A stretch of DNA of 64,000 nt, taken from the NCBI GenBank assembly GCA_003260075.1, contig QLIY01000650.1:1-64000 (forward strand), in the 5' to 3' direction. Origin of the DNA: Phallusia mammillata. Taxonomy: Eukaryota; Chordata; Ascidiacea; Phlebobranchia; Ascidiidae. Position 1 is the stretch's first letter, and every line of letters begins with the position of its first letter. This document shows, in pieces, positions 27,351 through 38,962 of the stretch. The notes below the pieces were generated by a model, which saw only the letters and a list, made by a program, of their open reading frames with translations, was not told where the DNA came from and did not search any database. The translations under genes and the position numbers were made by a program.

Positions 27351-27575
27351 TACGTGTTGATGTTCAATAATACTTAAGTCAGTTGCATTATCTGCCTGGG
27401 CTGATCGAATCTGTTGTTTTATCTGATAAATATTTTTACGATTGGACTTGGGTGTTACCAGATTTGTAGAGAGGATATATCACCGCCCGTTCCGGTCTGT
27501 TATCGCCTTTTTCGCACTTACTTATGCAATTACCGCCATTTGCGTCAATAGTGTCAGAAAAAGGGCACTTTGGGG

Positions 27576-27585
27576 TCTATTTAAA
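27576..27585 (+). promoter_or_regulatory. TATA-like box of zinc-finger copy 4
   Basis: TCTATTTAAA 109 bp before the copy 4 ATG, after GTGTCAGAAAAAGGGCACTT; same spacing as copy 3. Confidence 0.45.
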
Positions 27586-27684
27586 CAACCAATGTCCTAG
27601 CTTTAAATGTAAATTTGAATGGAATTTATCTACTTATGAAACTTACACCGCAATTTCTGTCAAAGTGTTTATTACTCAACGTAA

Positions 27685-29616
27685 ATGGATGTGGAAACAA
27701 TAATTAAAAGTTGCAAGACAAAATGGACTTGTCAACATTGCAACAAAGTGTAAGTTCTGTATATTGCGTTTTGTTCTCAGATTTTTTACCTGCAGCAATT
27801 TTGTTTTAGATTTACGGCCAAGAAATCTTTGAAAAGACACATCCAATCATCATGCCCCAATTCGCCCATGACAATTACCTTAGCCCGTTGCCCAAGTTGT
27901 GGTCTTACGTAAGTTTAACATCGGGATTTTTTTGAATTGTTTTGACTTTCCAAAGTTATACGGTTGAAAGCAATTCGACTAAAAGTTACGTCTAATATTT
28001 ATCGTATGGTAGATTTAAAACAGAAAAAAATCTGGAAGTTAAGGTGTAAGCAAAACAACCTAAAGAACTATTTTTATCAACAGATGTACGGCGAGAAACT
28101 ATTCACGGCATTTTAGCAGTTGCTCCAAAGTTTGGGGCCACCGTCGTGGCTTATCTGTTACAAATGACCCTGAAAATTCAAACTCCGATAATGGGTAAGG
28201 TAATGTCATATTTTCTCTTGCTAAACATACTGAATTAATATCGCTGATTTTTCAGAAGTACCAACACCAGGGAGACTGAGATCAAGAATACCGAAATTAC
28301 GACGTCACAAACTCTTTCAAACAGCAGGTACTATAACGTTTCGTGAGTATTGTTGATTTATGTAGACTCGTTTAATTAGGATATTTGTCCAAAAACTGTG
28401 TAATGGCTAAATAATTGTGCCAAACAAATTTCATATTGCAGTCAAACTACAAAGCCTACAGAGCCACAGAAGAAGATTTCTTTCAACGCAACACAACAAA
28501 TACCAATCAAACAGTATGTTTCATGTCCTAATAATGTTAAAAACATATTATCTTATCTTATTAGATGTAAATTTAAACTTTGGTACCTTGCTAAAATGTA
28601 ACCCTACCTGAAAAAATATACTATTTTAAACTGTAGTAAACGTTGTTGTTATATTTCTACTGTTTCTAAACAAAACAAGTTTATTTTGTATTCCGGGTCT
28701 CTATAAGATTAGGTCTCTATGAGATAGGAGCATTTTTCCTTTGATACCGACAATGCAATTTATAATAGTGAATAATTTTTTATACACTCGAATTTAGACA
28801 ACAGATTAGTTGATGTTAAAACCCAAAATGTAGGTAGTATTGTGTTACAGGTGGTTTAAGAAAAGCATTTCTCGTAACAATCAACATCACTCACAAGTTC
28901 AAATAAACGTGGATGATACAGATTCTTCTGATAGTTCGTAAGAAATGTTCCCTTACTTCGTTCTTATTAGACACATAACTTCATTTTGCGTATTTTCATT
29001 AATGAAGGAACGACTCAAAACACGACAGTGACACCCAAGAAAAACCAGTGTTAGTGCTACGACGGTTTAAAAAGTGAGTTCCAATTTGTAATTTTATTAT
29101 TTGATGCTTTTTTTATTTGATTTTGAAATATGTCTCCTTCCGTTAATTAACAAGTTATCTATTGTCATAATAATTACTCACAAGCTAATTAAAAACATGC
29201 CAATGCGTCTTTGCACCAAAGAAATCGAATTAGAAATTAAAAAAAAAACTTTTCAAAACATGAGCAGAAAATTATCTGCTCGTAAATTTATTTGACTTTG
29301 TTGTAGGGTCGTCAACACTGATGACAAACCGTCTATGACAGAGAATAGACAAAATAAACCTCGGTTAAAAACAAACCGCAGCGAAACAACCTCGTCACCA
29401 TCCCCAAAATCAAACCAGACCAAACCCCCCCCCCCCCCCCCCCCCCCCTTTGTTACCGTTTTTCGCTCTTTTTATTATTTATCAATAAAAAAAAAAAATA
29501 AAAAAAATAAAAAAAAAAGACATTTGTTTACCAGGCTTCAGGGTTACCAAGTTCTTGAAGCACTCACAAATCAACTGGCGTCGTTGCAACAAAATGCTAT
29601 CATGGTTTTTAGATGA
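27685..29616 (+). CDS. C2HC zinc-finger family protein, copy 4, interrupted by a C-run
   Basis: Exons 27685-27749, 27810-27908, 28084-28194, 28256-28327, 28442-28513, 28851-28937, 29008-29073, 29307-about 29425 (C-run), and 29535-29616. Start MDVETIIKSC; finger 1 CQHCNK...LKRHIQSSC; finger 2 CPSCGLTC...RHFSSC; C-terminus LQGYQVLEALTNQ...NAIMVFR. As in copy 5, the intron between former exons 8 and 9 is absent, so these are one exon. That exon runs into about 20 C at 29425-29447 followed by unrelated A-rich filler, so its end and donor are missing from the assembly. The gene is probably intact in the organism. Exon 7 uses an unusual acceptor, ATGAAG. Confidence 0.65.
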
Positions 29617-31021
29617 CTTGAGTTCAAACGGTGTTTCAATCATTGTCATGTAGTGTATTATGATCTTACGTATGATTAAATTTGAAACAAGAAAAACTGA
29701 TATCACAATCTAATTGTTGTTGTTTTTCGATTTGTGGTTGTGTACAGTGTTGAAATTAAACGTTTATTATTATTATTATTATACACCCCTTTGTTGCAAA
29801 ATCAGCTGTGTGGTTTTGCCATTTTGTTAGAAAGGACCCTAGGTTGTAAAAAAAAAGTGTCTGAACGTTCCTTATCTTGGCACTATTGCATCAGAAATCG
29901 GTCGTGGCGTTATAGTAAAGAATCCCCCCCCCCCCTTTGTTGCAAAATCAGCTGCTGTTATTGTGGTTTTGCCATTTTGTTAGAAAGGACCCTAGGTTGT
30001 AAAAAAAAGTGTCTGAACGTTCCTTCTCTTGGCACTATTGCATCAGAAATCGGTCGTGGCGTTATAGTAAAGAACTTTTGGGAAAAAATGAGGTCAACAT
30101 TAACGTAGGTGTAGATATAATATAAGTAATCCCAGTTGGCACCCCAATTGTGTGTGGTAGCGTAGATCCCCCCCCCCCCCCCCCCCCCCCCCCCCCTGCT
30201 CTTCAACCTTTTTTGGTTTGGTGAACCCTAAAAGTTGTTGTGACAAACTCATGCACCCTGTTTACTTAAAAGGTAGACTGAGGTAAAAAGCGATATAAAA
30301 AAATCATTATACATATCATCATGTCAATTAAACCAAACGAACTGCGGAAGTTTTACACACTGTCGGTGAGAGTTCCATTATGGCTGCAGGCTGCTTGCGA
30401 GTACTGTTGCATGTCATAAAACAGCATTCAAACAAACTTGAGAAAATAGCAAAGAGACTATTTAATGACTTTTTTGTTGTTGAACATTATTAACAAACAA
30501 CAAAGCACTGGCGTAGATTAACGAAATTGCTAATCCTTGTGGTTACTTACAAATGGTGTGCCATTCGGTATTGGTCGTCTCGCACTCCCAAGCCAGTTAA
30601 TTGACAATTGCAGGAAACAATATTGTGCAAAAACAACAACTTGGAGCACTACGTTGTCGGGTTGCGGTCAGTGTGCTATGTACAGTATAGTGTCGCATAA
30701 GCTGACGATATAGTAAGTCAGCTGTACCTGTAGCAATAGAAAATAAGTAAGGCTTTTTGACGGGTTATACTGTATTTGTTACGGCAAGACAATCGTCAGA
30801 GAAAGTACGAAGCGTGCAGCGCAGAATAAATTTATTTTTTTCCAAAATATGTACATGCGTTAGTTCATTGATCATGGCCCGTCGATACTGTAGACTGAGG
30901 CAATTACGTGTGTTCACACTGTCGAGTGTGTTTCCAGTCCAAAATTGGTTGGTGATTTGAAAGGGGTACAGCATAGAAAAGGGTTAAGAACCACTGCTCT
31001 AGAACGTACAGTGGTGTAGAG
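29617..31021. other. Spacer after copy 4
   Basis: Contains C-run-bounded direct copies (about 29780-29920 and 29935-30080 both carry TTGTTGCAAAATCAGCTG and CATCAGAAATCGGTCGTGGC). About 30197-30999 looks like a left-truncated hAT remnant (TCTTCAACCTTTTTT at left, GGTTAAGAACCACTGC at right). No gene seen. Confidence 0.45.
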
Positions 31022-31478
31022 CAGGGTTACTCAATTAGTTTTGTCAAAGGTCCAGATAGAAAAGGTAAAAATTACCAAAGGTCCGGACATTACTGTCAAA
31101 AATGCAAATGCAACGTGTCTTAGCCTATTTTGGTTATAGCTATAGAATCGCCGTCAAAAATGAAAGCTTGAACTAGACACTAAACGTGATTTTATTTCTG
31201 GCGAGAGTATATTCGTAAAACGTCATACAGAATACATTTTTATCTGGTGTGGCAGGATTGCTTCGTAAGGTAATGATTTAAAATTTGGTTCCACAGTTGG
31301 ACAATCAGAACTCACTAACGATTTTGGTAGGACTTGGGGCTGCTCGCAGCCCGCCGATCAATCGCTGTGCGGACCCTGCCTCTATACATAGCAATGTTCA
31401 CGAAATTAACACACAAATGATAGTCTATATGTTCAAAGGTCCGGATATGGACCGCGGCCCGCCATTTGAGTAGCCCTG
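31022..31478. mobile_element. 457-bp hAT-like MITE
   Basis: Ends CAGGGTTACTCAATTAG and CATTTGAGTAGCCCTG; subterminal AAAGGTCCGGA motifs on both sides. Flanked by GTGTAGAG (31014-31021) and GTGTAAAG (31479-31486), an 8-bp duplication with one mismatch. Non-coding. Confidence 0.75.
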
Positions 31479-31830
31479 GTGTAAAGTATGCAGAGTCACT
31501 ACAGTGTACAGAGTCCAGGGTGTTTTATTAAACAAAAGGCAAAACCTTATATGGGGCAAAACACGAGGTACAAAATTGAGCAGGGAACACTAATTCACAT
31601 TTGCAGGCGCACGGCTGGTAACACAAGCTTCCTGACTCCGTAACAAGGGAGATTGCGACGGCCTAATCCACCAACACACGAACTATCAAGTTTAGGACAC
31701 ACAAAATTACGCTATGTTACTTTGGGCAATTTTGGAAGTTTATAATGTAAATATAATGCTTTCGCATGTCAACCACTACACTTACACTGGACAGTTTTTT
31801 TGCACCTAAGCAGCTCTTTGTTGTTTAAAC

Positions 31831-32229
31831 CAGAGTTGCAAGCGGGCCCGAAATCTGAGCCCGAACCCGACCCGAAAGTATAAGCCCGAAGCCCGGCCCG
31901 AACCCGAAACGTTTTAGAGAAGCCCGTTTAGGCCCGAAATTTTGATTGACAGGCCTATCCACGTAAGCCTTGCAACAAAGGATGAGAAAGAAAAAAATAG
32001 TAGACAATGGGGTAAACAATACGTTTTAGAGGAGGGTGGGCATTAGGTGAAAGCCAGAGAATTGTTACTTAGCTGAGTGATTTTATTTAAAAAAACAATG
32101 GCGGACACGGAACGTAAAGTCAGGCCCGTTTTAAGCCCGTTTTCTCACAAATACCTAAGCCCGAACCCGGCCCGAACCCGGCCCGAACCCGAACCCGGCC
32201 CGAAAAGCCCGGCCCGACTTGCAACTCTG
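31831..32229. mobile_element. 399-bp hAT-like MITE with CCCGAA repeats
   Basis: Inverted ends CAGAGTTGCAAG and CTTGCAACTCTG, with both subterminal parts built of GGCCCGAACCCG-type repeats. Exact 8-bp duplication GTTTAAAC at 31823-31830 and 32230-32237. The paralogous spacer near 25186-25195 lacks it. Non-coding; the G+C content is far above that of its surroundings. Confidence 0.85.
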
Positions 32230-32705
32230 GTTTAAACGCTGTATAACACGATTTAAATAATGTTGGTGATGTGGTTGTCTTGAGTGTTTACAAAACGCCT
32301 TGTAATATTGTGATCACGCGCACCATGGCGCTTAGTTAGGTAATTTTGTCACCAGTTTTATTGGTCAGTTGTGGTTTAATAGAATAATCTGATGGTGCAA
32401 CATGTTTTCAAATGCTGCAACCTAAACAAAACATTGAAATCGTGTGCAATTATAATTGTTTTCATTGCTGTTTTAAGCCCTGGTTGTTTTTGTTAGCCTG
32501 GATTGAGTTTGCATCCAGCCATTAAGTGAGTTTGCAATATAAACGGCGGCTCGACTTTGAACTAAAAATCCAGTTCGTGAACGGCTGTAAACCAGACAAT
32601 CCCTGTGCTTTAAACCAGCGGTCGGCAACCACCTTTTTCGCACTCACTCACTTATGTCATTATCGCCTTTTGCGCCAACAGTGCCAAATCATGGGTACTA
32701 TTGCA

Positions 32706-32715
32706 CTTATTTGAA
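32706..32715 (+). promoter_or_regulatory. TATA-like box of zinc-finger copy 5 (weakened)
   Basis: CTTATTTGAA at the position of TCTATTTAAA in copies 3 and 4, about 103 bp before the ATG. Upstream, near 32612-32635, the promoter flank is interrupted by AACCAGCGGTCGGCAACCACC, which looks like one end of a hAT element. Confidence 0.35.
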
Positions 32716-32808
32716 CACCCTATGTCATCGCTTTGAATGTAAACTGGATTTTTTTACTTATCAAGCGGACTGTGCCATTGCTGTGAAAGTGTTTATTACT
32801 CAACGTAA

Positions 32809-35800
32809 ATGGATGTGGAAACAACAAACAAAAGATGCAAGACAAAATCGATTTGTATATATTGCAACAAATTGTAAGTTATGTGAATTATATTACGATT
32901 TGTTCTTAGTTTAACCTAAAGGGCTTGTTTTAGATTTTCGACCAAGAAATCTTTGAAAATACACATCGAATCAGCATGCCGCAATTCGCCCATTACAATC
33001 ACCTTAGCCCGTTGCCCAAGTTGTGGTCTAACGTAAGTTTTCGACATTGTAAGTGTTATGACTTTCCTAAATTGTAAAGCTTAAGACTATACGTTTATTT
33101 TGTTCAATTATTTTGAGTCAATAAAAAAATCTAACAATAAACTTTATGAACAGATGTACACCGAGATATTATTCAAACCACTTTAGCAGATGCACAAAAG
33201 TTTGGGGCCACTGTCGTGGTTTTCCAACAAATGACTCAGAAAGTCCAAGCTCAGACAAAAGGTAAAGTAATGCCATATATTGTTTCTTGTACATATTGAA
33301 ATGGAAGTCGTTTTTTAGAAATACCCACACCAAAGAGGATGAGAGTAAGAAAGCAACAATTACGACATCTCAGAATCTTTCAAACAGCAGGTACGAATGT
33401 TCCGTTACCTTTGTAGATTTTTTGCCTCGCTGAATTAAGATATTTGTACAAAAAAATTGCGTTTCGATTTAGAACCAAAAATTGTGACAACCAAAATTTT
33501 ATTTTACAGTCAAAGTACAAAGCCTTCAGAACCTCAAAAGAAGAGTTTGTTTATCATAAAACAACGAAGATCCATCAACCAGTGTGTTTCACGTTTTGAT
33601 AAAGTTAAAAGCAAAGGCCTTATCTCAATAGATTAAACTTGGCGTTCTCCATAACTGCAACGTAATGCAGTATATTCGAAAATATCACCACATCTGCAAC
33701 GTTATCCATTATATTCTAAAAACATAAATTCGTTACTGTAGGTTGCCTAAATCTGGCCCCATCCAACAAAACTAAACTATTTGAAACCGTCGAAACGTTG
33801 TTGTTATANTAACTAAACTAAACTATTTTAAACCGTAGAAACGTTATTGTTATATTTTTAATGTTTCTTCATAAAAACGATTTTGTTTTGTGTTTCGGGA
33901 CTCTAGGTTTTACGCGTTCCTTTCGTTAATACAGACAAATTGGCATTTTGATACAGTTCATAAATACGTCAACAAAAACAACACATTAGTTGTTGTTGGA
34001 AGCCGAAAGTTGAACAGAATTTTGTTACAGGTGGTATTTTGTTGAGAAAAGCATTTCTGGGGGGGGGGTAAATTGTAAAGTTTAACACAATACGTTTATT
34101 TTGTTCAAAAAGTATTTTATCTTTTGGACTTAAAATCGTAATAAATATGGAAAATAAAGAATCAATAAAAGAATCTAACAATAAACTTTATGAACAGATG
34201 TACACCGAGATATTATTCAAACCACTTTAGCAGATGCACAAAAGTTTGGGGCCACTGTCGTGGTTTTCCAACAAATGACTCAGAAAGTCCAAGCTCAGAC
34301 AAAAGGTAAAGTAATGCCATATATTGTTTCTTGTACATATTGAAATGGAAGTCGTTTTTTAGAAATACCCACACCAAAGAGGATGAGAGTAAGAAAGCAA
34401 CAATTACGACATCTCAGAATCTTTCAAACAGCAGGTACGAATGTTCCGTGACCTTTATAGATTTTTGTAGCCTCGCTGAGTTAAGATATTTGTACAAAAA
34501 ACATTGTGTTTTGATTTAGGACCAAAAATTGTGACAACCAAAATTTTATTTTACAGTCAAACTACAAAGCCTTCAGAACCTCAAAAGAAGAGTTTGTTGA
34601 TCATAAAACAACGAAGATCCATCAAACAGTGCGTTTCACGTTTTGATAAAGTTAAAAGCAAATACCTTATCTAAATAGATTAAACTTGGCGTTCTCCATA
34701 ACTGCAACGTAATGCAGTATATTCGAAAATATCACCACATCTGCAACGTTATCCATTATATTCTAAAAACATAAATTCGTTACTGTAGGTTGCCTAAATC
34801 TGGCCCCATCCAACAAAACTAAACTATTTGAAACCGTCGAAACGTTGTTGTTATATTGTTACTGTTTCTTCATAAAAACTCTGGGTTTTCCTTTCGTTAA
34901 TACAGACAAATTGGCATTTTGACACAGTTCATAAATACGCCAACAAAAACAACACATTAGTTGTTGTTGGAAGCCGAAAGGTGAACAGAATTTTGTTACA
35001 GGTGGTATTTTGTTGAGAAAAGCATTTCTCATAACAATCAACATCACTCAGAAGATCCGATATACGTGGATGATTCAGACTCTTCCGATAGTTCGTAAGA
35101 CACTTTCCTTTCTTTCGTTTTTATTAGACACGGACATTAATTTTACCGTATTTAATTGCAGAAGTAACAACTTAAAGAACGACATTAACACCAAAGAAAA
35201 AGCAGCACCAGTGTTACCACGATTTCAAAATAAGTAATGATTCTTAATTTCAACATTGTTTGGTTGCGAAACTTTTGTGTCCTTCAGATTACATAATGAG
35301 GAACTGCACAAGTAAAGTTGTCTTTTGCCAAATTAAGTACTTACGGGCATATTACTTAAATCATAACAACGTGTTTTGCAACCTTATAAATTCAAGTTCA
35401 TAGAGCTCTTCTGGCAAATGCATTTTATCAATTCTAAATTAATAGGTAATTTGAACAACCTTTTCAGACAAATCATGTGCAAAAATTTATCTGCTAGTAA
35501 ATTTTTAACAATTTGACTTTGTAGGGTAGTTAACACTGATGATAAACCGTCTATGACAGAGAAAGGAAAACCTCAGAAACCTCAGGTGAAATCAAAACGC
35601 ACGGGGACAACCCCGCCACCATCCCCAAAATTAAATCAGACAAAACCCAAGTTGGAAGGTCGTGAAATTAGGTTCGTATAACTTTACCGCAAGACGACGC
35701 TGTCGAGTATCGGTCTTAATTTGATTTTGACATTTGTTTAACAGGCTTCAGGGTTACCAAGTACTTGATATCCTCACAATTCAACTAGCGTCGTTGCAAC

Positions 35801-35826
35801 ACCATGCTGTTATGGTGTTTACATGA
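32809..35826 (+). CDS. C2HC zinc-finger family protein, copy 5 (269 aa; exons 3-5 duplicated in the assembly)
   Basis: Exons 32809-32873, 32934-33032, then 33154-33261, 33319-33390, 33510-33581 or their second copy 34198-34305, 34363-34434, 34557-34628, then 35002-35094, 35162-35233, 35525-35671, 35745-35826. Start MDVETTNKRC; finger 1 CIYCNK...LKIHIESAC; finger 2 CPSCGLTC...NHFSRC. The usual donor of exon 7 is mutated, but GT eight bases on (35234-35235) keeps phase 2 and avoids the TAA. Exons 8 and 9 are fused. The C-terminus is diverged (LDILTIQ, then HHAVMVFT). Using one set of exons 3-5, the CDS is 810 nt. The second set follows a nine-G run and is probably the other haplotype. Confidence 0.65.
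33034..35001. repeat. Direct duplication of exons 3-5 of copy 5
   Basis: 33034-34058 and 34068-35030 are near-identical over introns and exons, differing by scattered substitutions and small indels. The junction is a partial exon 6 (34031-34058) running into GGGGGGGGG. An N at 33809 lies in the first copy beside a small local repeat. This is the expected picture of two allelic contigs joined end to end. A true tandem duplication cannot be excluded, and it would also keep frame. Confidence 0.65.
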
Positions 35827-37139
35827 CTTGACTTCAAATGCATTTTAAGTATTAGCAACCAAGATGATCGATAAATTTTCACTCTACCGGATTCAGCTGA
35901 TGCGTTTTTAAGATCATTCTTACTGTTTTACTATCGTATTAGCATATTCAGAACCGCTAGATTTTTGCAAGTGTGTTTCTTGTGCCTCATTATCTCAAAG
36001 TGGTATTGTTACAATACAATAAAAAAGAAACAAAAAGTTAGATTTGTCTGTGTTTTTTTTTTGCATTACACATTAGGCATGTTTTGTTTGTTTCCAAACT
36101 GGCATCAGATTAACCATTAGACCAGTGATTCTCAATCTTATACGGACCGTGTACCACCTGACAACTTTTTGGGGGGGGGGGCATTACACCACAGGCATGT
36201 TTTGTTTGTTTCCAAACTGGCATCCGATTAACCATTAGACGAAGTGAGCACGTGTTTGGGTATCAAACGAATGTTTTTGAGTGTAAGTAGCAAACTTAAT
36301 AACGAGCTTAATCAGATAAAGCTTATTAATTTGCAGCTCATCCCTATGTAGCAAACAAGCAAGCAACAACAAAATCAAATACAACTTTTGACTTTATGTG
36401 ACTAACAGAGTTTTGTCTTATATTCTGGTTAGTATCGTTGTTGCTCGTGCATAGCATGGTGTTTTACTATTCTCAGTAAACATAAAACCAATGTATTTTG
36501 ATGTTTTTTAAAAGAGTTATAAGTCGACCCGGGCTTTCAGGTTTAAGTTTCTAGTTTTTAGACCACACCTAGCACAAAGAGTTGCTGAGACAAACTCAAA
36601 CACAAAAGAGCTTGCTAAACAACGATAAATTTTGTAAAGAGCACAGTTAATATATTGCACTTTATGCTGAGTTTATTGCTATTTTTTATCATAAAACCTT
36701 ACCCTAATCCCAATAGCTTTAAATGTTCACAAATGCTCTTTCTGTCACTCATCGGCATTTAGCAGTTTTGCCTGATGCAAGTTCTTAACGTTAGTAGAAT
36801 TTCAAACATAAAAGGCCGCGGCACGCGTGTCCACCACGTGGAATTCGTTATCAACCACACAAACTAGATCAAAGGTGTTAGTATGTAGATAAGGAATCTT
36901 TGCATGTGTAACTCGAGCCATTATTTTTGTTTCAACTTTGCAAACGTTTGCTACTGATAACAAGTAAAACGTTCTAAGTGGACGATACTGCCTCAAGAAG
37001 TGTGAACACGTGATTATATAGGTCTCACTCCAAACAGCACAAGTTATAACAGCTAGCATTGCATCTTACAAACATCGCAAACAAATTTGTGTTGAATTTA
37101 CAAGATTTCTCGTATTTTTACAAACCCTTTTCAGTTGAC
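35827..37139. other. Spacer between copies 5 and 6
   Basis: Contains GCATTACAC..AGGCATGTTTTG twice around a G-run at about 36171. A hAT-type end, CAGTGATTCTCAATC, lies near 36123. No gene seen. The last ~300 bp before 37140 do not resemble the promoters of copies 1-5. Confidence 0.45.
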
Positions 37140-38472
37140 ATGCCTGCTCGCAAGAAAAAGAAGCCAACGTGCAGGTACTGCGGAAAGAGGTTGGTATAGC
37201 GTGGTGCAAAATTATGTTTCAATGTTAAACAAATAATTCTAATATTGATGCTTCGTCGACAGACTTTCATGCAGTAGCAACTTGACTCGTCATGTCAATA
37301 AAGCTTGCCCGTACAGTCCGAAACCAGCAGAGAAGCCTAGATGTCCAAGTTGCGGTATAACGTATGCGAAAAGCATTATTTGGTTTCGATCTCTTGCATG
37401 TTTCGTTCGTAACTTATAGAACGAGCACCAACACATGCTTTTGAAACCAAACATCGTTCCATGTTCTCATTTTTGTAGTTACTCAACGCCACGTATATCA
37501 TATATTAAGCTAGGTTGTTTTCTTCAATTAGTCGCTTCAAACCTAAAGCATGTTTGTCTGTGTTGGCCAATCTCTTAAAAATCTCCTAAAAATGTTTGTA
37601 GGTGTGGATTGAAAACTTATGCTCGTCATGTAGCCATTTGCTTAAAAATTCCAGACCGAACCCAACCAACTTCTACGCCCAGCACAGAATCTGCACAAGA
37701 TTCAAGTTTTGACTTATCCAGGTAAATTTTGTTTTCAATGTACTGTCCAAAGAGGTATACATTTTTGCCCTGTGCGGGTCTATATTGACTTAACACCAAA
37801 ACGCAACTCTTGTTTTCACACAGCAACAGCCACGAAAAGCCAAGTGATAGTAAAACACAGGAGAAACCATTGGCCGACATTAAGATGGCTGNAAAAGCCA
37901 AGTGATAGTAAAACACAGGAGAAACCATTGGCCGACATTAAGTAGGATCACTGTGTCATTGAGATATAAGTTAAGACAGCATAAGCAAAATTCTTTTTTC
38001 TCAGAAAAGAAGTCCACTCTTTGACACAAGAAGAAGTAAAGTCGACCGAACCGCAAACAAATGAGTTACGGGCCTATATCACATTTTTAAACAATTTTGT
38101 TTTAAAACTTTTTGTACAGATTGCTTATAAGAGACGATTTGCCACATTCACCAAAAAATATTTTGTCAAATATTTCGATCAAGTAAGAATGTATAGACAC
38201 TACTGAGTACAGGTTTACATTCAGTATTAGACAGCAATTAATATCAATAAGACTGTTCCGTATTCTTTTTTACAGAACAGATCTTGGCCCATTGGACACA
38301 TCTGACGATATCTACGCAGATATAAGAGAGAGTGTAAAAGGATGTAATTTTCCCAAGCAGCGGTAGGGTCAAATTTTTACAAGAGCATTTAAACTGTGTG
38401 TGAAACAACCTGTTTTTACTCTTCTCCTTTTTTTGCAGAAACACCACTGACATCCACAAGAATCCATCAAAA

Positions 38473-38508
<36 letters not shown>

Positions 38509-38678
38509 AAACCGCCAAACAATCAGATAATGTAAGCTTTTTCTTTGTGCGTTTGGATACGTGCGTAAATACAAGTTTGCATTTGTATTTCTGCAGGCTG
38601 AATGGACACCAGGTGCAAGAGAAACTGTCGGCCTATCTAGAATCCTTGCAACGACGGGGTGTGATGGTTTTCACATAA
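37140..38678 (+). CDS. C2HC zinc-finger family protein, copy 6 (most diverged)
   Basis: Exons 37140-37189, 37263-37361, 37602-37721, 37824-37941, 38005-38064, 38276-38362, 38439-38531, 38597-38678. Start MPARKKKKPTC, a short basic N-terminus; finger 1 CRYCGK...LTRHVNKAC; finger 2 CPSCGITCGL...RHVAIC; acidic Ser/Thr-rich linker; final exon RLNGHQVQEKLSAYLESLQ, ending MVFT, clearly homologous to the C-terminal block of the other copies. Phase is 2 at every junction that can be checked. Exon 4 contains an N (37892) with a 46-base direct repeat around it, and exon 7 contains 43 G at 38465-38507. Both are assembly faults that prevent an exact length. It is diverged enough to be the oldest copy. 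Confidence 0.65.
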
Positions 38679-38754
38679 ATATTGCAGGGAATAATCGAAC
38701 TTTACATTTACCAATTCTTCGTACAGTTTATTTATGTTTACATGCAGCTTTATG

Positions 38755-38949
38755 AATACACTGTTGCTGCCAGGCATAACGTATTAACAGAATTTTTAGC
38801 TCTTCCGGCAGTTTAAAAAAAAAAAAAACTGCCGGAAGAGCNTGTTTGCATTGTATGTCATTACCCTGATGAAGGTGTTTCGTATGGGACATCGAAACGT
38901 TGGCATATTACAATAAAAAACTGCCGGAAGAGCTAAAAATTCTGTTAAT
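38755..38949. mobile_element. Penelope-like element tail with inverted ends
   Basis: A 195-base block lies between two copies of ATGCAGCTTTATG (38742-38754 and 38950-38962), a 13-bp target duplication. Its two ends are the same ~32 bases in inverted orientation (AGCTCTTCCGGCAGTTTT / AAAACTGCCGGAAGAGCT), with another copy next to the N at 38842. The central part carries CCTGATGAAGG...GAAACGTTGG followed by CAATAAAAA, a pattern known from tails of Penelope-like retroelements. The N means internal sequence may be missing. Confidence 0.5.
38866..38898 (+). ncRNA. Hammerhead-ribozyme-like core
   Basis: CTGATGA (38866-38872), then GGTGT (38874-38878) able to pair with ACATC (38889-38893), then GAAAC (38894-38898). 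These are the conserved strands and helix II of a hammerhead. One extra A (38873) between CTGATGA and helix II departs from the classical core, so self-cleavage is uncertain. Hammerheads are known in Penelope-like elements. Confidence 0.4.
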
Positions 38950-38962
38950 ATGCAGCTTTATG

